From positions 1 to 39,310 of the forward strand of contig JAIPBU010000035.1 of NCBI GenBank assembly GCA_021738535.1: a stretch of 39,310 bases of DNA. The letters run 5' to 3'. The number at the start of each line of letters is the position of its first letter. The stretch's first letter is position 1. The notes beneath the pieces are model-generated. The model saw nothing but the letters and a program-made list of their open reading frames with translations. It did not search any database and was not told the origin of the DNA. A program made the position numbers and the translations under genes. Positions 23,562-32,998 of this stretch are shown one piece after another. This DNA comes from Bacteroidales bacterium. GTDB taxonomy: Bacteria > Bacteroidota > Bacteroidia > Bacteroidales > VadinHA17.

Positions 23562-24822
23562 AAAAATACTGATCATTACATATTACTGGCCTCCCTGCGG
23601 AGGAGCAGGTGTTCAGCGCTGGCTTAAGTTTACCAGGTATATGCCTGAAAATGGCTGGAAGCCCTTCGTGCTAACCGTTGATCCTGCATTTGCACAGTAT
23701 CCTGCTATTGATAGCAGCCTTGAGAAAGACATTCACCCGGATACAATTGTTCACAAAACAAAAGCAGTCAACTATTTTAAGCTGGGGGGAGGCAGCTCAA
23801 GATCTGTGGTTTCAGGTGCAGGTTTTGCAACAGGCAGAAAGAGTATATTTAGTAAAATTGCAAGGTTCACCCGGGGCAACCTGTTTATCCCCGATCCAAG
23901 GAAAGGCTGGAACAATTATGCCATACAAAGAGCTGTAGAGATAATAAAAAAAGAAGATATCAGCTATGTTGTAACCACCAGTCCTCCACATTCAACACAA
24001 CTGATAGGTCTTGCTCTTAAAAAACGCCTGCCGGGCATTAAATGGATATGCGATCTGCGGGATCCGTGGACAGATATTTACTACTACAGGGAATTCTACG
24101 GGACCCCACCCGCAAGGGCATATGACAAAAAGCTTGAAAGAAGAGTACTACGCGAAGCAGATAAAATAATTACGGTAGGGAACAGCCTGGCCTCTCTTTT
24201 TATGGATAAAGACGCAAGTGTAAAGAAAAAAATATCCGTTATTACCAACGGGTATGATGAGGAGGATTTCGTAAATAAGGAAAAAGAACCTCCGGAACAT
24301 TTTACTATAACATACATTGGCACATTATCTGAAAAATATCCTATTGAGAGTATTCTGGAACCACTCAATAACCTTCAAAAAAAGGGCATTGATTTCCAGT
24401 TTAAATTTATTGGTGTTTGCCCGGAACAGGTAAAAAAAATGATCATATCAGAATTGCCTGATGATACGACAAATTTTTATCCTTATGAAAAACACGATGA
24501 AGCATTGCAAACAATGATTAACTCATCGGTCCTTCTTTTAATTATCCCGGAACATAAACACGAAAAACTAATAATTACAGGTAAATTATTTGAATATATT
24601 AGAAGCTATGTTCCTATATTACTTATTGGGCCAGCAGATGGTGATGCAGCACAGATTCTGGAAGAAACAGGATCAGGTAAGTCTTTCAATAAACAGGATA
24701 GCCATAGAATAACAAATTACTTACTGGCAATAAACAAAACAGGTTTAACTCCCCGAAAGAATAATAAATATAGCCGGAAGTATTTAACAAAAGAGCTTAT
24801 TAATTTCTTAGAACAGATTTGA
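23548..24822 (+). CDS. Glycosyltransferase, GT4-like (GT-B fold)
   Basis: This 424-residue protein begins with ILIITYYWPPCGGAGVQRW, the N-terminal nucleotide-sugar GT-B pattern of a group that includes WcaI-like transferases. An acceptor-binding N-terminal half with VTTSPPHSTQLIG and DLRDPW, and a C-terminal half with TYIGTLSEKYP and GKLFEYIRSYVPILLIGP, match GT4 enzymes. It should add a sugar to a lipid-linked surface glycan on the cytoplasmic face. It overlaps the glycyl-tRNA synthetase gene by 14 nt and is 37 nt before a second GT4 gene. Donor and acceptor are unknown. Confidence 0.9.
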   Translation: MPKIKKILIITYYWPPCGGAGVQRWLKFTRYMPENGWKPFVLTVDPAFAQYPAIDSSLEKDIHPDTIVHKTKAVNYFKLGGGSSRSVVSGAGFATGRKSIFSKIARFTRGNLFIPDPRKGWNNYAIQRAVEIIKKEDISYVVTTSPPHSTQLIGLALKKRLPGIKWICDLRDPWTDIYYYREFYGTPPARAYDKKLERRVLREADKIITVGNSLASLFMDKDASVKKKISVITNGYDEEDFVNKEKEPPEHFTITYIGTLSEKYPIESILEPLNNLQKKGIDFQFKFIGVCPEQVKKMIISELPDDTTNFYPYEKHDEALQTMINSSVLLLIIPEHKHEKLIITGKLFEYIRSYVPILLIGPADGDAAQILEETGSGKSFNKQDSHRITNYLLAINKTGLTPRKNNKYSRKYLTKELINFLEQI

Positions 24823-24859
24823 TTAATTTTACCGTTGAGATAAGCTAAAGGTTTCTTGT

Positions 24860-26038
24860 ATGAAAATTTTGATGACTCTTGAATCATATTTCCCCCCTGA
24901 CAGAAGGGTGGAGAATGAAATAGATGTATTACTCCAAGCCGGTCATGATGTACATATCTTATGCCTTGGAAAGAAAAACTCCAGGAAGCATGACAAATAT
25001 AAAACAGCAGAAATACATAGAGTAAAACCAGGAAAAATTATTCGAAAAAGCAGCGTAGCAGCACTACGTTTCCCTCTATATTTCATGTTCTGGAAAAGAA
25101 AACTTAGAAAAATTTTTAGAAATAACACTTTTGATGTTGTTCACATTCATGATCTGCCATTAATTAAACCTGTCCTGAAATTAAAGACCAGGTATGCTTT
25201 TAAAACAGTTGTGGATTTACATGAAAACTGGCCTGGTCTTCTAAGCATTTCGCCACACACTAAAAGCTTGATCGGAAAACTACTATGCAGCATTAAACAA
25301 TGGCAAAACTATGAGAAAAAATATCTGAACATGGCAGATAAAATAATTGTCGTTGTTGATGAGGCGAAAGAAAGAATATTAAGACTGGGGATTTCGGAAA
25401 AAAAAATCATTATAGTGTCAAATACAATGAATACTGATGATTATTGGAATCCGAAGGATTTAGAAAAGAATAATAACTACCCAAAAATATTGATCTATGA
25501 GGGTGGCATTACATATCATCGGGGTATTCAATATGTTCTTAAGGCCATCGCAAGATCAAATGATCTTAGGAGAAAAATTGAATTCCGAATAATTGGAAAC
25601 GGTAGTTATTTATTAGAATTGAAAAAACTAAGCCACAAGCTGGGGTTAAATAAGACAGTCAGATTTATGGGCTGGCAGAACCAGGAGGCTGTATATGAGA
25701 ATCTTGCAAAATCAGATTTAGCTATAATTCCACATATTAAAAGTGCTCATACAGATACTACAATTCCACATAAACTATTTCACTACATGTATGTTGGCTT
25801 ACCTGTTATTGCTTCAGATTGTAATCCGATAAAACGAATAATCAATGAAACATCTACAGGAGATACCTATGAATACAACGATATTGATGAACTGGCAAAT
25901 TTACTGGAAACGCTTATTAAAAGAGGCACAGAAAAGAATCTAAAGGGTAAAGCATGGGTCGAAAAAAAGTACAACTGGAAATTCGACAGCAGCAACCTGC
26001 TTGCAGCCTATAATGAACTGGAGTCAGACCAGTTTTAA
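24860..26038 (+). CDS. Glycosyltransferase family 4
   Basis: This 392-residue GT-B protein starts with MKILMTLESYFPPDRRVENE and contains HIHDLPLI, VDLHENWPG, YEGGITYHRGIQYVL near 213-227 and IPHKLFHYMYVGLPVIASD near 320-338, the donor-binding part of GT4 enzymes. It is predicted to transfer a sugar in surface-polysaccharide assembly. Its DNA is more AT-rich than the upstream housekeeping genes, a trend continuing to 28949. Its 3' end reaches 26038, before the next gene's chosen start at 26064. Confidence 0.9.
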   Translation: MKILMTLESYFPPDRRVENEIDVLLQAGHDVHILCLGKKNSRKHDKYKTAEIHRVKPGKIIRKSSVAALRFPLYFMFWKRKLRKIFRNNTFDVVHIHDLPLIKPVLKLKTRYAFKTVVDLHENWPGLLSISPHTKSLIGKLLCSIKQWQNYEKKYLNMADKIIVVVDEAKERILRLGISEKKIIIVSNTMNTDDYWNPKDLEKNNNYPKILIYEGGITYHRGIQYVLKAIARSNDLRRKIEFRIIGNGSYLLELKKLSHKLGLNKTVRFMGWQNQEAVYENLAKSDLAIIPHIKSAHTDTTIPHKLFHYMYVGLPVIASDCNPIKRIINETSTGDTYEYNDIDELANLLETLIKRGTEKNLKGKAWVEKKYNWKFDSSNLLAAYNELESDQF

Positions 26039-26063
26039 TCCCCGTAATTATATTATTAACCAT

Positions 26064-26927
26064 ATGAACTTCGCACATTTTATCATAACCCAGTTTAATC
26101 TTAGAGAATTCCCGCTCTCCGGTAATTCCAAGTATGAGAGTTGGGTTAAATGGACAAGAAACAGGATCGAAATTTTCAAAAATTTCACTTTACCTTCAAT
26201 TCTTAATCAAAGTTCAGAAAATTTTCGATGGCTAATATTTTTTGACACCAATACACCCCCGGAGTTTAAAGACTTTATTGCAGGTTTAAAAAAAATTGAA
26301 ATAATAAATGTTTGTTACTCAAATGGAAGCAAGGACTTTTATGAAAACTACGTTGAAGATATTCATAAAAGCATCCAAAAATCCATAAGGTGGATAATTA
26401 CAACAAGACTTGATAATGATGATTGCTTACATAGAGATGCAGTAAAAACCATTCAGGAACACTTCGTTCAAAAGAATAATTATTTAATATCTCTTGCTTC
26501 AGGCTATGCACTAAACCTTGAAAATAAAACTCTATCACATTATTTTTATCCAATGTCGCCGTTTATCAGCTTGATTGAAAATAACGATCATGAAATAAAA
26601 GGTATATTTTCAAGAGAACATACAAAATGGGATGATTTACGTTTGTTTATTTCAAGGGAAATGTGGTTAACATGGTTTGAAGGCAAAAACAGGAAATCAA
26701 AATTCATTCTACGTAAACCAATGTGGATACAAACAGTTCATGGCGATAATATAAGTAATAGTTTTTTCAGAGGAATACCTGTAAGCAGAACAAAAGACTT
26801 GAGCATGTTTGCTCTGGCATTCAATAATAAAAAGCAATCCTTAAAGAATATAACTAAATATTATGATTATGTTACATGGAAGCGCTATTTTAAGTGCCTA
26901 ATAGTAAAAACATTTGTAAACAGATAA
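26064..26927 (+). CDS. Rhamnosyltransferase-like glycosyltransferase
   Basis: The ATG at 26064 gives 287 residues and places the conserved FAHFIITQFNLR right at the N terminus. An upstream TTG at 26001 would overlap the previous gene and add 21 non-conserved residues. The motif TTRLDNDD (Asp117, Asp119, Asp120) fits the metal- and sugar-nucleotide-binding DxDD motif of a GT-A fold, and SENFRWLIFFDTNTPPEF is typical of proteins annotated as putative rhamnosyl transferases. It probably adds a deoxysugar in the glycan made by this cluster; the specificity is a family-level guess. It lies 4 nt before the FkbM methyltransferase gene. Confidence 0.82.
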   Translation: MNFAHFIITQFNLREFPLSGNSKYESWVKWTRNRIEIFKNFTLPSILNQSSENFRWLIFFDTNTPPEFKDFIAGLKKIEIINVCYSNGSKDFYENYVEDIHKSIQKSIRWIITTRLDNDDCLHRDAVKTIQEHFVQKNNYLISLASGYALNLENKTLSHYFYPMSPFISLIENNDHEIKGIFSREHTKWDDLRLFISREMWLTWFEGKNRKSKFILRKPMWIQTVHGDNISNSFFRGIPVSRTKDLSMFALAFNNKKQSLKNITKYYDYVTWKRYFKCLIVKTFVNR

Positions 26928-26931
26928 AAGA

Positions 26932-27975
26932 ATGAAACCAGGGCCGTTCCTAAGACAAAGACTTCCTGCTGTTTATAACCTGCTGATAAACATGATTGAA
27001 AGAATCCATAAATTGTTAGCACCACATTATTTATACATAACAGATAGCCTTGGGGGAAGCTTCAAGAGTTTTTTCATCAGTAATAATATGAATGAAAAAA
27101 TTAGCAGGCTCAAAAAAAATCTGGATAAAGAATCATTGCATATCCTGGATATTATCATGCAAAGAATCTTACATTATCCCGATGAGTCTTTCAAACGTAA
27201 AATACCAAAAAAGGTCCCAGTTATAGGGGGACTACTTGAAGTTGAAAAATATGATAATAGGATAAAAGTTAATAAATATCTTTCGAAGGTTAAAAAAGAG
27301 TGTGGGTTACCCCGTAAATATATCCAGGACTCTGTTTTTTACTATAAGCATGGCCTGCTTTTTTTGCCATCCTCTGTAGAACAGTATATTTCAAACCAGG
27401 ATTTTATTGACATTGGAGCATTCATTGGTGATTCTGCTATCTCTCTGAAACAATATAATTATAAAAAAATATATTCGATTGAGGTGTCAAGAAAATCAAT
27501 TGCTAATTACAAAACAAATCTTGAAAAATGTAAAATCAGTAGCGAAAATTATGAAGTAATTAATGTATGTATTGAATCAGAAGATCACCATAAACCAGTA
27601 AAACTACCTGACACAGGATCTGCAGGCCTTTCAGTCAACAGGAAGTCAGGAAAATACGACTTCATTACCGTAGAACAAAAGTCTCTTGACTCTATTGTAG
27701 CAGATTTTAAAATAAATCCCAGGTTTATAAAAGTTGACATTGAAGGGAATTGCCTAAAATTCGTTAACGGTGCAAAAAAAACCCTTTTAAAATACCGGCC
27801 CGTATTATCACTGGCTATTTATCATAATCCGGGAGAATTTTTTGATGTTAAGCCTGCACTTGAAAATATCCTTGATAATTATACATACGTCATCAGGAAA
27901 CTTTCCGGTGGAATAATAAACAACCAGTGTCATTCAGAAATTATATTACTTGCTTATCCTAAGGAAATTATTTAA
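26932..27975 (+). CDS. FkbM family methyltransferase
   Basis: This 347-residue protein has a divergent N-terminal region (1-150) and an FkbM-type SAM domain: FIDIGAFIGDSAISL at 158-172 is the SAM-binding motif I, YSIEVSRKS motif II, and FIKVDIEGNCLKFVNGA the C-terminal FkbM signature. In glycan clusters such enzymes O-methylate sugars. The gene follows the rhamnosyltransferase-like gene by 4 nt and precedes the epimerase-like gene by 29 nt, consistent with one glycan-modification operon. The acceptor sugar is unknown. Confidence 0.9.
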   Translation: MKPGPFLRQRLPAVYNLLINMIERIHKLLAPHYLYITDSLGGSFKSFFISNNMNEKISRLKKNLDKESLHILDIIMQRILHYPDESFKRKIPKKVPVIGGLLEVEKYDNRIKVNKYLSKVKKECGLPRKYIQDSVFYYKHGLLFLPSSVEQYISNQDFIDIGAFIGDSAISLKQYNYKKIYSIEVSRKSIANYKTNLEKCKISSENYEVINVCIESEDHHKPVKLPDTGSAGLSVNRKSGKYDFITVEQKSLDSIVADFKINPRFIKVDIEGNCLKFVNGAKKTLLKYRPVLSLAIYHNPGEFFDVKPALENILDNYTYVIRKLSGGIINNQCHSEIILLAYPKEII

Positions 27976-28004
27976 TATTTTATCATAAATACCCGTAAGA
28001 CAAA

Positions 28005-28949
28005 ATGTCTAATCCTGACAATTACAAATACTATTACCCGTTTGAGGAAGTATTCGCAGATATTTCTGATGTTTCATGGATGCAATATGATGAACAAGGT
28101 GTGGTTACTAACATTAAAGAGAGGTTGAAAGATCAATATAAGATATCAAGAGCCTCATTATATAAATCCGATAATAGTGAATATTATTATCATCCTGCAG
28201 CAATAGCTCAATGTGCTCTCGGCTCTTTTAACCTAATAAACAATTATCAAGAAGGCAATTACAAAAAAACCTTTCTTTCAAATATAACATGGTTGCTGGA
28301 TAATGGCATATTATATAATAATTGTCTTGTCTACCCCTTCCCATTTGGCCTTCCCGATTTTCATCCTGAGCCAATGTGGGTTTCGGGAATGTACCAGGGT
28401 CAGGTATTGTCAGCCCTGGTCAGAGCATACCTGCTTACAGAAGATAAGTCGATTTATTCAGCCTGCGAGAAAATCTTCAATAGTTTCTTCATAAAACTAG
28501 GAGAAAAATACGGTTTCAGGGACGAAAAGAACAATGAGTTATGGTTTGAGGAAGCCCCTCAGAAACCGCCTAAACACATTCTTAATGGTGAGATTTATGC
28601 AATATGGGGTATCTATGACTTTATGCACATAAATGATGATCCTCTTCTAAAAGAGCAATGGCAAAAATCAATCATAACAATAGAAAAAAACATACACCGG
28701 TATGATAACGGTTTTTGGTCTTATTATGATCTAACAGGAAATTTAGCTTCTTATTATTATCATAAAAAAGTCCATATTACACAACTTGATCAACTTTATC
28801 AGCAAACATCAATAGAAGTCTTCAAGCGATATTCAGATAAGTGGTTAAGATATAGTAACAGTCTTAAATCAAAAACTCTAAAAAAGCTATTATCCACTTA
28901 TAACAGAATTACCAGGAAGAGACACAGGTATAATACCAGGAATAATTAA
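28005..28949 (+). CDS. D-glucuronyl C5-epimerase-like protein
   Basis: This 314-residue protein carries the pattern of the C-terminal catalytic domain of D-glucuronyl C5-epimerases (heparan/heparosan type): WVSGMYQGQVLSALVRAYLL at 125-144, HILNGEIYAIWGIYDF at 191-206, YDNGFWSYYDL at 233-243 and YYHKKVHITQLDQL at 251-264. These motifs line an (alpha/alpha) barrel with the catalytic tyrosines. The enzyme would convert glucuronic to iduronic acid, or act similarly, in a polymer. No signal peptide is seen, so it may act on cytoplasmic lipid-linked intermediates. The assignment rests on motif memory; specificity is not determinable. It ends the plus-strand glycan run, with 32 bases to the convergent flippase gene. 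Confidence 0.8.
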   Translation: MSNPDNYKYYYPFEEVFADISDVSWMQYDEQGVVTNIKERLKDQYKISRASLYKSDNSEYYYHPAAIAQCALGSFNLINNYQEGNYKKTFLSNITWLLDNGILYNNCLVYPFPFGLPDFHPEPMWVSGMYQGQVLSALVRAYLLTEDKSIYSACEKIFNSFFIKLGEKYGFRDEKNNELWFEEAPQKPPKHILNGEIYAIWGIYDFMHINDDPLLKEQWQKSIITIEKNIHRYDNGFWSYYDLTGNLASYYYHKKVHITQLDQLYQQTSIEVFKRYSDKWLRYSNSLKSKTLKKLLSTYNRITRKRHRYNTRNN

Positions 28950-28981
28950 TAAGTTCATATGCCAGTAAATGAATTATCACC

Positions 28982-30466
28982 CTAGTCCGACAATTTTTTT
29001 ATATCGCTCAGATATTTTTTGTAGATTCTGCTCACGTCCTCAGAAATGTTAAATGTAATAAGTACTACTGCAAATATTATTAGGATAAACAAACTCCGTA
29101 AAAAAATATCTACAATAAGATTCATTTCAGGAATAAAATAAGCCACTGCACATATTATGGATGCAGCAACAATTACTTTCAAATGCTCAGGTTTGAATGG
29201 CCAGAGACTATAGAATTTTCTAAGCAATAAAACATTCATCCAAATGTAAATAAACATTGTAACAAAGGAGGCCACAGCTGCACCTGAGATACCCAGAGCC
29301 GGTATTAGAAGTATATTGCTGCCTATAACAAGTATTATCTGAATGATCATCAGATAAGTCATATAGCGATACCTGGGAGAGGTGCCTATTATTACCATAC
29401 TTGCCCCTGCTGACACTCTCATAAGGTTTGTAAGGCCGAAAAAGATGATTACCAGTTCTCCTTCCGCATATTCAGGCGGGAGTATCCTGAAAATGTTATT
29501 CATATTTGCAATGATGCCAATAAAAATCAGCAAGCCTATAATGAGCTGATTTATACTGCTTTTATAGTAAACATTCTGAATTACTTCGCTATCATTTCTC
29601 TTCCATGCTTCAGAAATTACAGGAATTGCAATTTTCTGTAATGAGCGTGCCGGAATAAGAATGAGTGATGCAAAATAAACTGCTATGGAATAGATCCCGG
29701 CACCTGACAAGCCAACATATGCATTAACCATGTACTTGTCAATACTTGTAATAGCAATCCCGCTTAAGCCTGATAAGATCCCGAAAGCACACAAACTTAA
29801 CATTTGCTTCTTCAGGGATGGTGTAATAAACTCTCTGAAACCCGTAAATTTAAATTCACCTTTTATTAAAAGGTAAATTGTGATTCCCAGGGCAGGTATT
29901 GCCTGTGCCACAATAAAGAGAAAAACATAATCTGAAAAATCTATAATGCCAAAATAGAAAGAAAGTATCAATCCCAGCAACACAAGTCTCATTACAAATT
30001 CTCTGAGGAATGTACCAAGCACTGCATTAAAAAGAACCTTGCTGTAATAATCGAGCAGGGTAAACAGCATAATTATGCCAACCAGTATTGGTAAATATTC
30101 TGCATACCGGGCAAGCAGCATTGACTTTTCCCTGTTATTTTCTACAAAAACAGGCATGTACAGGCTAAGTGCTACCAGGCATATTATAAACCCGGCCCCT
30201 GTAACAAGAAAAGCAAGGGAGAGGTAACCGTTGTGTCCCTTTCGGGGCGACCTGAACAATGGGAAAAGCCTGGCTGCCACGTTATTAAAACCCAGGTTAC
30301 CCAGCTGTGCAATTATGGTTGCCATGGCTACCATAACCTGTGTCAGGCCTATCTGGTCTGTGGTAAAGATCATGGGAGATAATACGGCAATATTAACAAA
30401 GCCTATTATCACTCCAAGGAATGAATACACAGTTCCCTTGATAGTCTGCTGTTGAATTAGTCCCAA
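28982..30466 (-). CDS. Wzx-type polysaccharide flippase (MATE/MOP superfamily), TTG start
   Basis: This 494-residue protein is almost entirely membrane-embedded, with about twelve to fourteen hydrophobic segments, and begins GLIQQQTIKGTVYSFLGVIIG, the usual N-terminal pattern of oligosaccharide flippases. Such proteins move lipid-linked oligosaccharides across the inner membrane. No ATG lies before the conserved start, so TTG at 30466 is taken; a TAA lies 36 nt further upstream. It is transcribed towards the glycan genes and divergently from the YfhO gene, with a candidate -7 element on the minus strand at 30506-30513. Confidence 0.9.
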   Translation of the reverse strand: MGLIQQQTIKGTVYSFLGVIIGFVNIAVLSPMIFTTDQIGLTQVMVAMATIIAQLGNLGFNNVAARLFPLFRSPRKGHNGYLSLAFLVTGAGFIICLVALSLYMPVFVENNREKSMLLARYAEYLPILVGIIMLFTLLDYYSKVLFNAVLGTFLREFVMRLVLLGLILSFYFGIIDFSDYVFLFIVAQAIPALGITIYLLIKGEFKFTGFREFITPSLKKQMLSLCAFGILSGLSGIAITSIDKYMVNAYVGLSGAGIYSIAVYFASLILIPARSLQKIAIPVISEAWKRNDSEVIQNVYYKSSINQLIIGLLIFIGIIANMNNIFRILPPEYAEGELVIIFFGLTNLMRVSAGASMVIIGTSPRYRYMTYLMIIQIILVIGSNILLIPALGISGAAVASFVTMFIYIWMNVLLLRKFYSLWPFKPEHLKVIVAASIICAVAYFIPEMNLIVDIFLRSLFILIIFAVVLITFNISEDVSRIYKKYLSDIKKLSD

Positions 30467-30489
30467 GACTTGAATTAAATTAAAAAAGT

Positions 30490-30497
30490 TATTTTTG
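30490..30497 (+). promoter_or_regulatory. Candidate -7 element for the YfhO gene
   Basis: TATTTTTG fits TAnnTTTG; CTTG at 30469-30472 is a poor -33 with 17-nt spacing. Transcription would start near 30504, about 32 nt before the ATG at 30536. It faces the minus-strand element at 30506-30513. Confidence 0.35.
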
Positions 30498-30505
30498 TAC
30501 CATTA

Positions 30506-30513
30506 CAAATATA
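30506..30513 (-). promoter_or_regulatory. Candidate -7 element for the flippase gene
   Basis: The complement reads TATATTTG, fitting TAnnTTTG. Transcription would begin near 30499, 33 nt before the TTG start at 30466. It lies only 8 bp from the plus-strand candidate at 30490-30497, so each promoter's start region covers the other's element. Confidence 0.35.
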
Positions 30514-30535
30514 CATTAATATCAACACAGTCTAT

Positions 30536-32998
30536 ATGTCACTATCCCCGGTTAAAAAGAAGTATTTACCACACCTCGTAGCATTACTGACCTTTACTGC
30601 CATTACCCTGATATATTTCTCTCCTGCCCTTGAAAATAAAGTTTTAAGGACCCATGATACAACGGTATTTGCCGGCAGTTCAAAGGAGATAAAAGATCAC
30701 CGGGCTGAGTATAATGAAGAACCCTTATGGACAAATTCGATGTTCAGCGGTATGCCTGCATATCTTATATCAGCACAGTTCCCGGGAAATCTCTTTAAAC
30801 ATGTATATAATATTTTCAGAAAACCCGGTATACCAATTGCTCCCATTCTACTGCTAATGATTGGCTTCTATATTATGCTACTTGCTTTCAGGGTAAGACC
30901 CTGGCTGGCATTCGTGGGAGCATTAGCATATGGATTCTCATCTTACTTTTTTATTATCCTGGCTGCAGGGCATAACACAAAGGCTATGGCACTGGCTTTC
31001 ATGGCACCCACAGTAGGCAGCATAATTTATGCCTACCGGAGAGACCGTATTATTGGCTCTGTTCTTACTGCCCTTTTTCTTGCTTTACAAATAACCGCCA
31101 ACCACCTTCAGATCACTTACTACACATTCATGATTGTACTGGTCTTTGGCATTGTTGAACTGATATACGCCATCAGGAATAAACAACTCCCCTCTTTGAT
31201 AAAAACAACCTTGATGCTGGCAGGTGCAGCACTGATTGCTCTGGCAATAAATTTTGCCAATCTCTATGTGACTTTCGAGTATGGCGAGTATTCGATGCGT
31301 GGTGAATCTGAACTCAGCTCAAACCAGGAGGATAAAACATCAGGGCTTGACAGGTCTTATGCTACCAGATGGAGTTATGGCATAGATGAAACCCTCAGTC
31401 TGCTCATTCCAAATATTAAAGGAGGGGCATCTCAGCCCTTTGACAATGATTCAGAAACTGTAAGAACCTTAAGACAAAATAATGCAGGACAATATGTTAA
31501 CAGCATCTTCCAGTACTGGGGTAATCAACCTAATACAAGCGGACCTGTCTATGTGGGCGCAATAATATTCCTGCTATTCATTATGGGTCTGGTATTGATT
31601 AAAGGACCTTACAAATGGTGGCTGCTCTGCGCTACATTACTGTCAATAATGCTGGCATGGGGAAAGAACTTCATGTTTCTTTCCAACCTGTTTTTTGACT
31701 TCTTTCCCGGTTACAGCAAATTCAGAGCGGTAACAATGATTCTTGTAATAGCCGAGTTTTGTATGCCTTTGCTTGCCATACTGGCTCTTGATAAAATATT
31801 CCGTAAGAATGTGAAGAAACCGGAATTGATAAAAGCACTAAAAATAGGACTGGGAGTTACTGGAGGAATACTCCTGCTGCTTTTATTATTCCCCGGGCTT
31901 GCTGGCTCCTTTATTTCACCAAATGAATCGCAATTCCCTGAATGGCTGAGAGCTTCAGTGGTAGCCGACAGGAAAGAAATGATGAGAACAGATGCATTAC
32001 GATCCCTGGCATTTGTTATTGCAGCCGCGGTAGTTATTTACCTGGCTTATATTAATAAATTAAAATATTCCTGGACCATTGGCCTTCTTGCATTGCTGAT
32101 AATAGTGGATATGTGGCCTGTAAATAAAAGATATATTAACGACGATAATTTCGTCAGGGAGAGAGAAGCAAAAAATGAGTTTGCGCCCTCTGTTGCAGAT
32201 AAATTTATCTTAAGAGATACAACGGAACACAGGGTTCTTAACCTTACAGTGAGCCCCTTCAATGACGGCACTACATCATATTATCATCATTCAATAGGAG
32301 GTTACCATGGTGCTAAGATACGCCGCTACCAGGATTTAATTGAAACCAGTATCAGTCCAGAATTGCAAAAATTATCCGCCGGTCTGAGAAGCATCAGTTC
32401 ATTTGATCAGCTGGACAGTGTTTTTAAGCCTCTTAATGCACTAAATATGCTGAACACAAAATATATTATTATTGATCCTGAAAGACCCCCGATAATTAAT
32501 GACCAGGCACTTGGAAATGCGTGGTTTGTTAACTCTTTAAGGCTTGTCGATAATCCTGACCAGGAGATAGCTGCAGTAAATGAAATAGACCCTTCAGATG
32601 AAGTGGTTGTAAATATCAAGAACAAAGATGATATTGAAAAGGCTAATCCTGATCCAGGTACTGAGGGGGAAATAGAACTTGCTTCTTATAAAGCAAATGA
32701 GCTTGTCTACGAAGCAAGTACAGATGCTCCTAAGCTTGCAGTGTTTTCTGAAATATACTATCCTAAAGGCTGGAATGTATATGTTGATGGTGAAAAATCC
32801 GATTATTTCAGGGTGAACTATGTTCTGAGAGCAATGGTCGTACCTGCCGGTAACCATGAAATCACCTTCAGATTTGAACCTAAATCATACAATACAGGAA
32901 ATACTATATCGCTTGCAGGATCAATATTACTGCTTCTTATGATAGCCGGCTCGGGTTACTATATTATCCGGAAACAAAAATCAACAGCCGATGCCTGA
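30536..32998 (+). CDS. YfhO family membrane protein (GT-C-like)
   Basis: This 820-residue protein has about a dozen hydrophobic segments from residue 12 to 520, an extracytoplasmic domain (about 530-785) and a final helix near 790-810. The N-terminal loop with LRTHDTTVFAGSS, the FSGMPAYL segment and the C-terminal YYPKGWNVYVDGEKSDYFRVNYV are typical YfhO features. YfhO proteins are GT-C-type transferases implicated in adding sugars to lipoteichoic acid in Firmicutes; in Bacteroidota the target is unknown. It overlaps the methyltransferase gene by 8 nt, implying coupled expression. Confidence 0.9.
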   Translation: MSLSPVKKKYLPHLVALLTFTAITLIYFSPALENKVLRTHDTTVFAGSSKEIKDHRAEYNEEPLWTNSMFSGMPAYLISAQFPGNLFKHVYNIFRKPGIPIAPILLLMIGFYIMLLAFRVRPWLAFVGALAYGFSSYFFIILAAGHNTKAMALAFMAPTVGSIIYAYRRDRIIGSVLTALFLALQITANHLQITYYTFMIVLVFGIVELIYAIRNKQLPSLIKTTLMLAGAALIALAINFANLYVTFEYGEYSMRGESELSSNQEDKTSGLDRSYATRWSYGIDETLSLLIPNIKGGASQPFDNDSETVRTLRQNNAGQYVNSIFQYWGNQPNTSGPVYVGAIIFLLFIMGLVLIKGPYKWWLLCATLLSIMLAWGKNFMFLSNLFFDFFPGYSKFRAVTMILVIAEFCMPLLAILALDKIFRKNVKKPELIKALKIGLGVTGGILLLLLLFPGLAGSFISPNESQFPEWLRASVVADRKEMMRTDALRSLAFVIAAAVVIYLAYINKLKYSWTIGLLALLIIVDMWPVNKRYINDDNFVREREAKNEFAPSVADKFILRDTTEHRVLNLTVSPFNDGTTSYYHHSIGGYHGAKIRRYQDLIETSISPELQKLSAGLRSISSFDQLDSVFKPLNALNMLNTKYIIIDPERPPIINDQALGNAWFVNSLRLVDNPDQEIAAVNEIDPSDEVVVNIKNKDDIEKANPDPGTEGEIELASYKANELVYEASTDAPKLAVFSEIYYPKGWNVYVDGEKSDYFRVNYVLRAMVVPAGNHEITFRFEPKSYNTGNTISLAGSILLLLMIAGSGYYIIRKQKSTADA

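Noticed and set aside
26001..26063. Upstream TTG start of the rhamnosyltransferase-like gene
   Set aside because: It overlaps the preceding glycosyltransferase gene; the ATG at 26064 begins exactly at the conserved N terminus.
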